Below are positions 53,473 through 62,375 of a DNA stretch of 64,000 nucleotides, piece after piece. The stretch lies in contig NZ_SOFS01000012.1 of assembly GCF_004402235.1 (NCBI RefSeq), positions 310,001-374,000 on the forward strand, given 5' to 3'. Positions within the stretch are counted from its first letter, which is position 1. Each line of letters starts with the position of its first letter. The stretch is from Cryobacterium glucosi (lineage in GTDB: Bacteria; Actinomycetota; Actinomycetes; Actinomycetales; Microbacteriaceae). Position numbers and translations under genes: made by a program. Below the pieces are notes generated by a model. The model searched no databases. It was not told the DNA's origin and saw only the letters and a list, made by a program, of their open reading frames with translations.

Positions 53473-55097
53473 GCACCCTCTCGGCGAAGGCAGAATTCAC
53501 GCTCAAGGGTCACAACCCTGACGTACTCACGTGCATTGCGAGTCTTTCCAACGACGAGGTATTTACCCCGCCCGTTCTCGCGAACCGGGTGCTCGACACG
53601 CTCGAGCTAGCTTGGGCTGAAACGAACGACGGCAAGAGCATCTGGGCAGACCCGACGGTTACCTTCATCGACCCGTTCACGAAGTCAGGCGTCTTCCTTC
53701 GTGAGATCGTCGAACGGCTCAACCGCGGTCTGGTGGATGAGATTCCGGATCTAAGTGAGCGCGTCGACCACATCCTCACCAAGCAGGTCTTCGGAATCGG
53801 GATCACGGCACTCACGAGCCTGATCGCCCGCCGCAGCGTCTATTGTTCGAAGGATGCGACTGGTGAGCACTCCGTCGCACAGTCGTTCGACCGCGATTGG
53901 GGCAACATCTGGTTCGAACGCACCGAGCACACCTGGGCGGCCGATAGGTGCGCATACTGCGGCGCTCCGAGATCAGAGTATGCCCGCTCTAAAGACCTCG
54001 AAACACACGCCTACCCCTTCATCCACGCGACCGACATCAAGGCGCAGTTCAAGCAAATGTTCGGAGCCGAAGTGCAATTCGATGTAGTCATCGGGAACCC
54101 GCCATATCAACTCGAGGATGGCGGCGCTGGCGCAAGCGCAATGCCGATCTATCAGAAGTTCGTCGATGCTGCCAAGGCGCTCGAACCCAGATTCCTTACC
54201 ATGGTCATTCCATCTCGATGGTTCGCTGGCGGTCGCGGTCTCGCGGCCTTCCGCTCTGAGATGCTGTCCGACGACCGGGTGCGAGTGATTGCAGACTTCC
54301 TAGACAGCAGAGACGTGTTTCCCGGAGTGGACGTCGCCGGCGGAGTGTGTTACTTCCTGTGGAATCGCGAAAGCCGCGGCGAATGCCTCGTTAGTTCGCA
54401 CCGGAAAGGTGGCACCAGCGAGGTCGTGCGCCCACTTCTCGAGCCTGGAGCCGATGTCTTCATCCGCCATAACGAAGGCATCTCGATTCTGAAGAAGATC
54501 GTGGCAATTGAATCAGGGGCAGCCACCGCGAGTCTCGCGCTGCCTGAAGGACACCGGTTCGCTGATCAGGTCAGTGGGCAGAAGCCGTTCGGCCTTCGGA
54601 CCTTCTTCCGCGGTTCAAAAGTCAAGAGCAACATCGATGACGTACTGGTGCTCCAAAGCGGCGGACGGAGTTGGGCCAAGCGATCAGAACTGACTGAGGC
54701 GACACACCTGATCGACAGGTGGAAGGTATTCACGTCAAAGTCCTCGTCGGAGCATGCCGGGCAGGCGGACAAGGATGGCCGCCGCCGGGTGCTCTCTTTG
54801 ACAGGGATCTTAGAGCCAGGATCAGTCGTCACTGAAACCTACGTACTGCTCGGAGATTTCGACTCCGAAGCGGAGGCGCGAAATTGCTTGAGCTATGTCA
54901 CGACGAGATTCTTCCGGGTTCTGATCGTGTTGAGGGCTTCCGGCCAGGACATCTCGCGAGCTGCATATGCATTCATTCCCACGCAGGACTTCTCCAAACC
55001 GTGGACCGATGAAGAGCTCTATGCGAAGTACGGCCTGAACGACGAAGAGGTCGCGTTCATCGAGAGCATCGTCCGACCGATGAGTCTCAATGTCTAA
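53469..55097 (+). CDS. Eco57I-class N6-adenine DNA methyltransferase / specificity protein
   Basis: A 542-residue protein. Motif X-like EVFTPPVLANRVLDTLE (30-46) and a degenerate motif I, FIDPFTKSGVFLREI (67-81), are followed by the catalytic motif IV, DVVIGNPPYQLEDGG (206-219), then MPIYQKFVDAAKAL and IPSRWFAGGRGL. The C-terminal 200 residues probably hold target recognition. A CxxC (DRCAYCGAP, 161-164) may bind zinc. Motif I has TKSG where CGSG is usual, so SAM binding may be altered. It overlaps the neighbours by 4 and 8 bases, indicating one operon. Confidence 0.92.
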   Translation: MSTLSAKAEFTLKGHNPDVLTCIASLSNDEVFTPPVLANRVLDTLELAWAETNDGKSIWADPTVTFIDPFTKSGVFLREIVERLNRGLVDEIPDLSERVDHILTKQVFGIGITALTSLIARRSVYCSKDATGEHSVAQSFDRDWGNIWFERTEHTWAADRCAYCGAPRSEYARSKDLETHAYPFIHATDIKAQFKQMFGAEVQFDVVIGNPPYQLEDGGAGASAMPIYQKFVDAAKALEPRFLTMVIPSRWFAGGRGLAAFRSEMLSDDRVRVIADFLDSRDVFPGVDVAGGVCYFLWNRESRGECLVSSHRKGGTSEVVRPLLEPGADVFIRHNEGISILKKIVAIESGAATASLALPEGHRFADQVSGQKPFGLRTFFRGSKVKSNIDDVLVLQSGGRSWAKRSELTEATHLIDRWKVFTSKSSSEHAGQADKDGRRRVLSLTGILEPGSVVTETYVLLGDFDSEAEARNCLSYVTTRFFRVLIVLRASGQDISRAAYAFIPTQDFSKPWTDEELYAKYGLNDEEVAFIESIVRPMSLNV

Positions 55098-57648
55098 GTC
55101 CATCGACGATCTTCTCCCGCCGAAGCCCGACGTCCGACTTCGCCTATATGCATGGTCGAGCCCCGAGGTTGCTGAGCGGTGGCGCGGATGTCTCAAGGTC
55201 GGGCAGACGACGCAGCCCGTGAACGACCGTATTCGTCAGTCCCAAGGTCAAGCAAGGGTTCAGTACTCAATCGAGGTGGATAAGTCTGCTGAGCGCGCTG
55301 ACGGCAGTGCGATCACTGATACCGAGGTACGGTCGCGACTCGTCGCTAAGGGCTTTGAGAACGTCGTGTTCGAGTCGAGCCGCGAATGGGTGCGCTGCAC
55401 CGCCGCCGATGTACTCACCGTGGTGCAGGAGTTACGCGAAAATCGTGAGTACAGCGGGACCCATCATCATGATTTCAGGATGCGCTCAGAACAAACGAAT
55501 GCTGTTGAGAAGACGCTCGCCTACTTCGACTCCATATGGGCACAAGACGCCGACGCAGTGCCCGAGTTCCTGTGGAATGCGAAGATGCGTTTCGGCAAAA
55601 CTTTCACCGCCTATCAACTTGCCAAATCCATGGAGGCGAAGCGCGTACTCGTCGTCACGTTCAAGCCTGCAGTCGAAGATGCGTGGAAGTCAGATCTCGA
55701 GTCGCACGTCGACTTTGATAACTGGCAGTACCTCTCCCGTCAGACGGGCACCGATCCAGCCGATGCCGACCCAGATCGCCCACTCGTGTACTTTGGCTCC
55801 TTCCAGGATCTCTTGGGCCGCGACGGCGCTGGCAATTTTAAGGCCAAACACCGGTGGCTGACCGAATTGCCATGGGACCTAGTCGTGTTCGACGAATACC
55901 ACTTTGGCGCTTGGCGGGACGCGGCAAGGGAGCTCTTCGAGGGGGAGGATGACTCGGCTAGGAAGAGGGAACTGGAACTGGAGTTTGGCAGCGACCTCGA
56001 GATTTTCGCCCACGAGATCGAGGAACTCGGCAGCGCCGAAGATACCTTTGTTCCAATCCGCGCCGGTGCATACCTCTACCTCTCCGGGACACCGTTCAAG
56101 GCGCTCGCCACAGGACGCTTCATCGAAGAGCAGATTTTCAACTGGACGTATACCGACGAACAACGCGCGAAGGCCGAGTTCGCGGATCAGCGGCCGGCCG
56201 AACGCAATCCGTATGCGGCGCTACCCGAGATGCGGCTCCTCACTTACCAAATGCCTGACGAACTCGTCGCGGTAGCGAACCAGGGTGAGTTCGACGAGTT
56301 CGATCTCAATGCCTTCTTCGAAGCCACTGGAGCATCATCGGAGGCAGCATTCATTCACAAAGACGACGTGCAGAAATGGCTCAACATCATCCGCGGGTCG
56401 CACCTCCCGACGCAGGTCGACGCTATGAAGGCTGGCACACGGCCACCCTTCCCTTACTCCGATACTCGTTTGCTTCCCTACCTTCGGCACTCGCTTTGGA
56501 TGCTGCCAAGGGTAACGTCCTGTGCCGCAATGGCGAATTTGCTGGCTGAGCCTCAAAACGCGTCTTGGCATGACTACGCGGTCGTGAATGTATCGGCTCC
56601 TGGAATCGGCGATGGTCTGGATGCGCTTCCTCCCGTGCGCCAAGCGATTGGCAACGGCTACGACACGAAGACCATCACTCTGACCGTCGGAAAACTCACT
56701 ACTGGTGTCACGGTGCCGCCTTGGTCGTCGATACTCATGCTGCGCAACCTTAAGTCGCCCGAAACTTACTTTCAGGCTGCCTTCCGAGTGCAATCGCCAT
56801 GGACGATTCAGAACCCTAACGGCGACGATCCAAAATCCGAACAGATCTTGAAGCCTGTATGTTTCGTGTTTGACTTTGCACCGACGCGGGCGCTTAAGCA
56901 GATTGCAGAATATGGAGCGGGGCTCTCCCCGGAGACACCAAATCCTGAACGAGCCATAGAGGAACTTGTTAATTTCCTCCCTGTGCTGGCATACGACGGG
57001 TCGAACATGACCCAGGTCGACGCAGCTGGCATCCTCGACATTGTGATGGCCGGGACCTCGGCAACTTTGCTAGCCCGTAAATGGGAGTCTGCGATCCTCG
57101 TGAACGTCGACAATGACACCTTGCGTAGGATCATGGGATCGCAGGCCGCCATGGATGCCGTGATGAACATTGAGGGATTCCGCGCCCTTGGCTCGTCAAT
57201 CTTTGAAACCGTCGTCAATAAGTCGGAAGCGGTCAAAAATACCAAGAAGGCGGCGGGCGACGGCATGACCACCTCGGAGAAGAAGGAGCTCTCGGCAGAG
57301 GAGAAGGAATACAAGTCGAAGCGAAAGCAGATCCAGGAAAAGCTGATCAAGTTCGCAACCCGCATTCCCGCTTTTATGTATCTCACCGATTTTCGGGAGA
57401 ACACACTTCACGATGTCATCACCAAGCTTGAGCCGGAACTCTTCAAAGCGGTTACCGGACTCACGGTCGAGGACTTTGACTTGCTCGTGTCGCTCGGTGT
57501 ATTCAATTCGGCTCACATGAATCAGGCCGTCTTCGCCTTCCGTCGTTACGAGGATGCATCCCTTTCGTACACTGGAATCGACTCGCACGTGGAGCTTCGC
57601 CGCTATGGCCTGTATGACACCGTTGTGGCACTTGATGGCCGGAACTAG
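55090..57648 (+). CDS. GIY-YIG nuclease - SF2 helicase fusion (restriction-type subunit)
   Basis: An 852-residue protein. The N-terminal ~120 residues look like a T5orf172-type GIY-YIG domain: RLRLYAWSSP (Tyr20), CLKVGQTTQPVNDRIRQS (KVG at 36-38, Arg47) and SREWVRC. An SF2 helicase core follows, with motif I WNAKMRFGKTFTA (163-173), Ia VVTFKPAVEDAWK, motif II VVFDEYHFGAWR (DEYH 268-271), motif III YLSGTPFKALA, and motif VI FQAAFRVQSPW. The C-terminal ~250 residues, with a charged helix (KKELSAEEKEYKSKRKQIQEKL), are not recognised. It is the likely ATP-dependent cleavage subunit of the three-gene system. Confidence 0.9.
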   Translation: MSKSIDDLLPPKPDVRLRLYAWSSPEVAERWRGCLKVGQTTQPVNDRIRQSQGQARVQYSIEVDKSAERADGSAITDTEVRSRLVAKGFENVVFESSREWVRCTAADVLTVVQELRENREYSGTHHHDFRMRSEQTNAVEKTLAYFDSIWAQDADAVPEFLWNAKMRFGKTFTAYQLAKSMEAKRVLVVTFKPAVEDAWKSDLESHVDFDNWQYLSRQTGTDPADADPDRPLVYFGSFQDLLGRDGAGNFKAKHRWLTELPWDLVVFDEYHFGAWRDAARELFEGEDDSARKRELELEFGSDLEIFAHEIEELGSAEDTFVPIRAGAYLYLSGTPFKALATGRFIEEQIFNWTYTDEQRAKAEFADQRPAERNPYAALPEMRLLTYQMPDELVAVANQGEFDEFDLNAFFEATGASSEAAFIHKDDVQKWLNIIRGSHLPTQVDAMKAGTRPPFPYSDTRLLPYLRHSLWMLPRVTSCAAMANLLAEPQNASWHDYAVVNVSAPGIGDGLDALPPVRQAIGNGYDTKTITLTVGKLTTGVTVPPWSSILMLRNLKSPETYFQAAFRVQSPWTIQNPNGDDPKSEQILKPVCFVFDFAPTRALKQIAEYGAGLSPETPNPERAIEELVNFLPVLAYDGSNMTQVDAAGILDIVMAGTSATLLARKWESAILVNVDNDTLRRIMGSQAAMDAVMNIEGFRALGSSIFETVVNKSEAVKNTKKAAGDGMTTSEKKELSAEEKEYKSKRKQIQEKLIKFATRIPAFMYLTDFRENTLHDVITKLEPELFKAVTGLTVEDFDLLVSLGVFNSAHMNQAVFAFRRYEDASLSYTGIDSHVELRRYGLYDTVVALDGRN

Positions 57649-59127
57649 GGGCGCCTTTTAGAAGCCCAACTGCCGATGACTCCTGTCGTTGTACTGGCAT
57701 CTTCGTATCGCCAAGCCAAGCGCAATTTCTCGAAGTCACAGGGTCACGGCGGGTTTAGTGGGCTAGTTTCATCACCCCTTGTTGTGCTTCGGTGGGCGTG
57801 CCGATCACGCCGGGTCGCCGCTGGCGAGGAACCGGGGGCCAAGGATGATGCTGAAACGTTGCTAGTTCCGGGTGAGTGCAGTGGCCAAGGCCGAGGCAGG
57901 CCCGATTCCTGTGCCGGCCACGAGGTTATACGGGACGTCAGCGGGCGTGCTCAGCCCGCTGCCGCAGGTGTGATTGTTGCCCTCCACGATGGTGTTCATG
58001 GATCGTCGGGCCTCACGAGAGCTAGGAAGCGGTCCGGGAATACCGGCGGGGGATCCGTCGTACGCATGCAAGGAGAGCCGCGGCCACCGTACTGACGGCC
58101 CTCTTTCGGCGATAACCAACATCTCGAGGGTTAGACCCCGGATTATCTAGCCTGCGCAAAGCCGTCCGACCGGGCCTCTTCCGCGCACCGAGGTCGCAGC
58201 CGCCATCCCGCGGCTCGTCACAGGACCGTGAGGTGAGCGACCGGCGCGGCATCGCGGCGGAAATGTTCGGGGGATGTCCGCCAAAACCGTCCCGGAAACG
58301 ATCCATAGGGCGTCTGTCGGCGACTTCCACGGACCGTGGCAGGGCGCTGGGAGCTCGCCCGGCCGGTTGAGATGGACCCGCGGGGCACCTATGCGGTCGA
58401 CCGGGAAGATTTGGGGAACAAGTTTCCAAATTTGGGGAGGTTTCGAGGAACATTTTCGGCCCGATGAGGGCCAACTCCTCCGTCTTTCCGGGGTCTCGAG
58501 GAACAAAGGAATGGAAGGAACATTTTACGAGAACTTCTCATACAGCTATTAGAAACACACCTCGCTTCTTTGGACTTATGGATCCGCCCGAAAGCGTTCC
58601 TTTTGTCCTTTTGTTCCTGGATTGCCGAAAGAGCACGGCACGAGGCCCCAGACAAACTGCGTGCAGAGAACGATTTTTGGACTCCTTTGCCCATCTGCCC
58701 ACGGGTCGCGCACCGCCCGTCAACTCTTGGGATAGACGGCTTCCTGTGGAGGCACCTGAGGTTGCCCCGGTGGATTCCTTGAACGCTTCCGCGGCCCGAA
58801 TCTGAGCGGGCATCCTCGGTTCCTTGCGCTTATCAATTCGATCCGTCATGACCTAGATCAGCAACACCGTTCACAGACCATCTGACGCCATCCCGCCCGG
58901 ATATTCGCAGGTGGAAGGGGCCCACCGAATCGGGCACAAAAAGAATTGTTTCGGATTGCCCCAGTCTTGCCCCGCTCGCGCATCTGAAAGGTGAGGAACA
59001 AACTGCACCGCACCAAACATCGCCGCACCTAACTGACATACATACACAGCACCGAGGCTGTCATGGAGGATTCCCTCCCTGGCCTAAAGCGCCGCATCAC
59101 GCGGCCCCCTTGGTTAGGAACCAAACA
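57649..59127. other. 1.5 kb non-coding stretch before the replication gene
   Basis: No frame has family motifs. Short frames near 57862-58122 (minus) and 58147-58506 (minus) are low-complexity or repeat-derived. The part from 58390 to 58640 is visibly lower in GC and holds the repeat cluster listed separately. The right end has the ribosome-binding site (TTAGGAA) of the replication gene. Confidence 0.55.
58415..58617. repeat. Iteron-like GGAACA cluster with an inverted repeat
   Basis: GGAACA occurs on the plus strand at 58415, 58447, 58500 and, as GGAACATTTT, at 58517. GGAACATTTT is exact at 58447-58456 and 58517-58526. The block GGAACAAAGGAATGGAAGGAAC (starting 58500) is mirrored on the minus strand from 58617 to about 58596 (GGAACAAAAGGACAAAAGGAAC). 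CCAAATTTGG, a perfect 10-bp palindrome, lies at 58425-58434. Placed 0.5 kb upstream of an SF3 helicase gene it is a candidate replication origin or control region. Confidence 0.6.
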
Positions 59128-61539
59128 ATGAGCGCCACCGTAACCACTTCAACACCGGTCATCATCCGGCCCAGTACCGAGCCCATCGACGTCACCATGC
59201 TCGACGCCGGCTCGGCCGCACCAGAGCTCGACGCGAAGCACGCGGCCTACCTCGCCACCCGCGGCGTGTCCCCTCTGGTCGCCCAGGCCCGCGGGTACTT
59301 CTCCTGCACTCCGCTCCCGCTGCCGGAGGATTCACCCACGACCGGCCCCATCCAGGAGTTCGGTTGGTCGCGTCTCCAGAACGAGGCATTCTGCGAGGCC
59401 GACCCCGAGACCGGCCGCTATGTTCGCGCCCTCGTCATCCCGCTCTACGCGGGCCGTGACCTGTACGCTAACGTCCAGGTCCGCCTGGATAGCCCGCGCC
59501 GTGTCATCGACTTGGAGGCCACCAAGAAGGCCAACCCCGTCAAGCTCGACGCCGACGGTATCGAGGTCCCGGTCAACAAAAAGCACGTGACTAAGTTCAC
59601 GTCAATCAAGTTCGAGGTCCCGGCGTTCGAGTCCTGGGAGGCTGCACTCCCCGGGGCCAACGGTCAGCCCACCCGGCGCGGCTCCGAGGACTACATGCTG
59701 CCCGCCGATATCCACCCGCTCGCCGCGGGCTGGGTCGACGACACTACGGTCCCGGTGCTGCTGACCGAGGGAATCCCCAAGGCCGACGCGGTTCTCTCCG
59801 AGGCGCTGCGCACCGGAGTCAAGCTCGTCCCCATTGCCCTGACCGGTGTCACCATGGGGTACCGCGCCGCCGGCTCCCCCGAGAACCCGAGCGACAACCC
59901 GGTGCTGGTCGCCGAGACCCTAGGCCTCATCCCGTGGGCGGGCCGCACCGTCTACATGGCGTTCGATGCTGACTGGGCAACCAACCGCATGATCAAGCGG
60001 GCACTCGCGACCACGGCCGCGCTGCTCACCGCTCAGGGCGCCAGCGTCAGCATGGTCTGTGTCCCCGCCACCGAAGCCGACCCGAAGCGCGGCATCGACG
60101 ACTTCCTGGCCGCCGCCCGCGCCGGTGGTGCACCCGCCCCGCTCACCGAGCTCCTCAACGAGCGGACTCTGAACCCGGCGCAGGCCGAAGCACTCACCCG
60201 CTACTACTCTGCGGACGACGTGGGCCGCGGCGACCGTTTCGCCGCCGAATGCCTCGCCGAGAAGGACGCCGTCTGGAACATCGACGGAAAGGAATGGATG
60301 CGCTGGAACGGCAGCATTTGGGACCGCCGGGCAACCGCCCCGCTGCTCCGTCGCGCCATGGCGCTCACCGAGCGTGACACCGATAACCAGGAGAGCTACA
60401 AGGCGGGCCGCGGCGTCCGGGCCCTGGAAGCGGCGCTCAAGGTTGGTGCTACACACCCAGACCTCGCGGTCAATGAACTCGACTTCGACCTCGAGCCGAA
60501 CGTGCTGAACGTAGCCAACGGGATGGTGGACCTCCTCACTGGCAATCTCAAGCCTCACGACCGCCGTCTGCTCCAGACAAAGCGGTCCGGGACCAGTTAC
60601 TCCCCCACGGCCAAGGCACCCCGCTGGGAGCAGTTCCTCGGGGAGACGTTCGGTCAGGACGCCGAGCTCATCGCCTATGTCCAGCGCGCGTTCGGGAGCG
60701 CCCTCTTCGGTGACGTCCGCGATGAGTTCGCCATCTTCTGCACCGGGGCCGGGCAGAACGGCAAGGGTGTCTTCATCGACGCGATCTCCTTCGCCATGGG
60801 CAATGACTTCGTCGTCCCGCTGAGCCCCGATATCCTGCTCGGCCACCCGTCGGACGAGCAGCTCGCTGAGCTCCACGGCAAGCGGCTCGCCATCATGCAG
60901 GAGAGCAATGCGGGGCAGCAGTTGGACTCCGCGGCCCTCAAACGCATCGCATCGAAGGACGCGATCTCCGCGCGGAAACTGTTCAAGGACCGGTTCAGTT
61001 TCCGGCCGTCGCACACCCCGGTGTTCATCACGAATCACTTGCCCCGCGTGACCGAGCAGGACCGCGGTTCATGGCGCCGAATCAAAGCGGTCCCGTTCGA
61101 CAACCAGGTGACAGAGGAGGCCAAGGACGTCAATCTGCCCGACACGCTCCAGCTGGAAGCCGAAGGCATCCTGGCCTGGCTCGTCCGTGGTGCGCTCGCT
61201 TTCCGCGAGCACGGCCTGGGCACCGCGGCGGCCGTCGAGCGCCTCACCGCCGCGTACCGCAAGTCGGGAGACACGCTCGGCCAGTTCCTCGAGGAATACT
61301 GCATCGTGGAGCCGACGGCCAACGCCAACCGTGCCATCACCTACCGAGCCTTCACAGCGTTCTGCGTCGAGTCCGGCATCCGCCCCTGGTCGCAGCGCGC
61401 CCTCGTCGGGGCACTCGGCGAACGCGGTGTCATCGACCGCATGGAACCCGCACACAAGAACGCGGGTGTCTGGTACTGGGCCGGCTTCAAGCTCAACCCG
61501 GAAGCCCCCGCCAACGCCCAGTTCTTCAAGAACTTTTAA
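59128..61539 (+). CDS. Phage/plasmid-type replication protein: TOPRIM-like (DUF3854) + D5_N / SF3 helicase
   Basis: An 803-residue protein starting at ATG 59128 behind AGGAA. The N-terminal half has the DUF3854 TOPRIM-like pattern: LLTEGIPKADAVLSE (acidic Glu215) and VYMAFDADWATN (DxD at 280-282). A D5_N-like region follows (GNLKPHDRRLLQTKR), then the SF3 helicase with Walker A TGAGQNGKGVF (540-547), Walker B-like HGKRLAIMQESN and sensor FITNHLPRV, plus a winged-helix tail (FCVESGIRPWSQRALVGALGERG). It probably primes or unwinds DNA for element replication, as in P4-like satellites, phages and ICEs. Confidence 0.92.
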   Translation: MSATVTTSTPVIIRPSTEPIDVTMLDAGSAAPELDAKHAAYLATRGVSPLVAQARGYFSCTPLPLPEDSPTTGPIQEFGWSRLQNEAFCEADPETGRYVRALVIPLYAGRDLYANVQVRLDSPRRVIDLEATKKANPVKLDADGIEVPVNKKHVTKFTSIKFEVPAFESWEAALPGANGQPTRRGSEDYMLPADIHPLAAGWVDDTTVPVLLTEGIPKADAVLSEALRTGVKLVPIALTGVTMGYRAAGSPENPSDNPVLVAETLGLIPWAGRTVYMAFDADWATNRMIKRALATTAALLTAQGASVSMVCVPATEADPKRGIDDFLAAARAGGAPAPLTELLNERTLNPAQAEALTRYYSADDVGRGDRFAAECLAEKDAVWNIDGKEWMRWNGSIWDRRATAPLLRRAMALTERDTDNQESYKAGRGVRALEAALKVGATHPDLAVNELDFDLEPNVLNVANGMVDLLTGNLKPHDRRLLQTKRSGTSYSPTAKAPRWEQFLGETFGQDAELIAYVQRAFGSALFGDVRDEFAIFCTGAGQNGKGVFIDAISFAMGNDFVVPLSPDILLGHPSDEQLAELHGKRLAIMQESNAGQQLDSAALKRIASKDAISARKLFKDRFSFRPSHTPVFITNHLPRVTEQDRGSWRRIKAVPFDNQVTEEAKDVNLPDTLQLEAEGILAWLVRGALAFREHGLGTAAAVERLTAAYRKSGDTLGQFLEEYCIVEPTANANRAITYRAFTAFCVESGIRPWSQRALVGALGERGVIDRMEPAHKNAGVWYWAGFKLNPEAPANAQFFKNF

Positions 61540-61623
61540 CCCGCTGCAGGGTAACTACTGAAGGCGGCCAGCACACCCGCTGGCCGCCCCGCACCACCCC
61601 TAACTGTCCAGAGAGGACACGCA

Positions 61624-61995
61624 ATGTACAGCCCCATCACTATCAAGGCCCGCATCACGAGCTCCCCCCTCTACGGAATCGTCCTGGTCGCCAAGGTCAC
61701 TACGAACACGACGCTGGACTACGACGACGAGCACACCGCCCAGCTTGAGCGCGCCGCCGTCAAGCTGGGCACCGCCACCGTATCCGACGCGTTCGCCGAG
61801 GCGCTCCGCACCGTCACCGGGCTCGTCGGCGACATCGAGGTGCGCGGCCGGCAGCGAGATGGAGTCCTGCTCATCGCCGAGCAGCTCGACGAGCACATCG
61901 TCATGGGTATCGACGCCGCCGCGGTCGCAGCGGTCGCCGCCGATCTCATCGAACGGACCGGATTTGTCAAGGTCTGGATGGACCGCTCCCTCTAG
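61624..61995 (+). CDS. Hypothetical protein downstream of the replication gene
   Basis: A 123-residue protein with GAGAGGA before its ATG. The sequence is alpha/beta-like (SPLYGIVLVAKVTTNTTLDYDDEHTAQLERAAVKLGTATVSDAF, VMGIDAAAVAAVAADLIERTGFVKVWMD) without recognised motif. It is 84 bases downstream of the replication gene in the same direction. Codon use resembles that gene. Confidence 0.7.
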   Translation: MYSPITIKARITSSPLYGIVLVAKVTTNTTLDYDDEHTAQLERAAVKLGTATVSDAFAEALRTVTGLVGDIEVRGRQRDGVLLIAEQLDEHIVMGIDAAAVAAVAADLIERTGFVKVWMDRSL

Positions 61996-62070
61996 CGTCA
62001 CAGGCGGCTGGCATCGTCGGCGGCCGCCTTCACCCTGCGCGGCAACCAGTCCTCGAGAGGATAACGAATC

Positions 62071-62196
62071 ATGCAAGACACCACGTCACCACAAATCGAA
62101 ATCGAAGCCACGCCCGGCGGTGTCGCCGCGCACCGCCGGCACCGAACTCACGTGTCCACTGCACCGCTTCCTTCGAGCGGGGGGTCGCCCTCTTGA
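62071..62196 (+). CDS. Very short ORF, coupled to the next
   Basis: A 41-codon frame starting at ATG 62071 behind GAGAGGATAACGA, a good ribosome-binding context similar to the gene before it. It ends with TGA overlapping a TTG start of the next frame (62193). It has a basic His/Arg-rich middle. It may encode a small peptide or be the 5' part of a frameshifted gene continuing at 62193. Confidence 0.45.
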   Translation: MQDTTSPQIEIEATPGGVAAHRRHRTHVSTAPLPSSGGSPS

Positions 62197-62375
62197 CCGG
62201 AGTGGGTTCGCTCGCGGCGTTCACCGCCCTGCACGGCACGCCTGCGATGGGCGGCAAGGAGGCAAAGCTCCTCAGCGTCCCGGGCAGCGGGTCTTCCCGC
62301 CCGCCGCTCTTGGTGCTGGCGGTAGCCGCCGTCAACCAAATCTTGAAGACACTGGCGAATCTGAACCGAGAATAG
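62193..62375 (+). CDS. Small hypothetical protein, translationally coupled
   Basis: A 60-residue frame starting at TTG 62193, overlapping the previous stop (TTGA). The sequence (LAAFTALHGTPAMGGKEAKLLSVPG... LLVLAVAAVNQILKTLANL) has a hydrophobic C-terminal helix and could be a small membrane protein. In the same frame the DNA is open upstream (HCTASFERGVALLTGVG), so the real start may be earlier or joined by a frameshift to 62071. Confidence 0.4.
   Translation: MTGVGSLAAFTALHGTPAMGGKEAKLLSVPGSGSSRPPLLVLAVAAVNQILKTLANLNRE

Noticed and set aside
57862..58122. Minus-strand frame with a protein-like end (VPYNLVAGTGIGPASALATAL)
   Set aside because: Short, no ribosome-binding site at a suitable distance and no recognisable family; could be a gene relic but not supportable.
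58147..58506. Minus-strand frames with repeated FLET segments
   Set aside because: The repetition comes from the GGAACA repeat cluster in the DNA, not from protein repeats.
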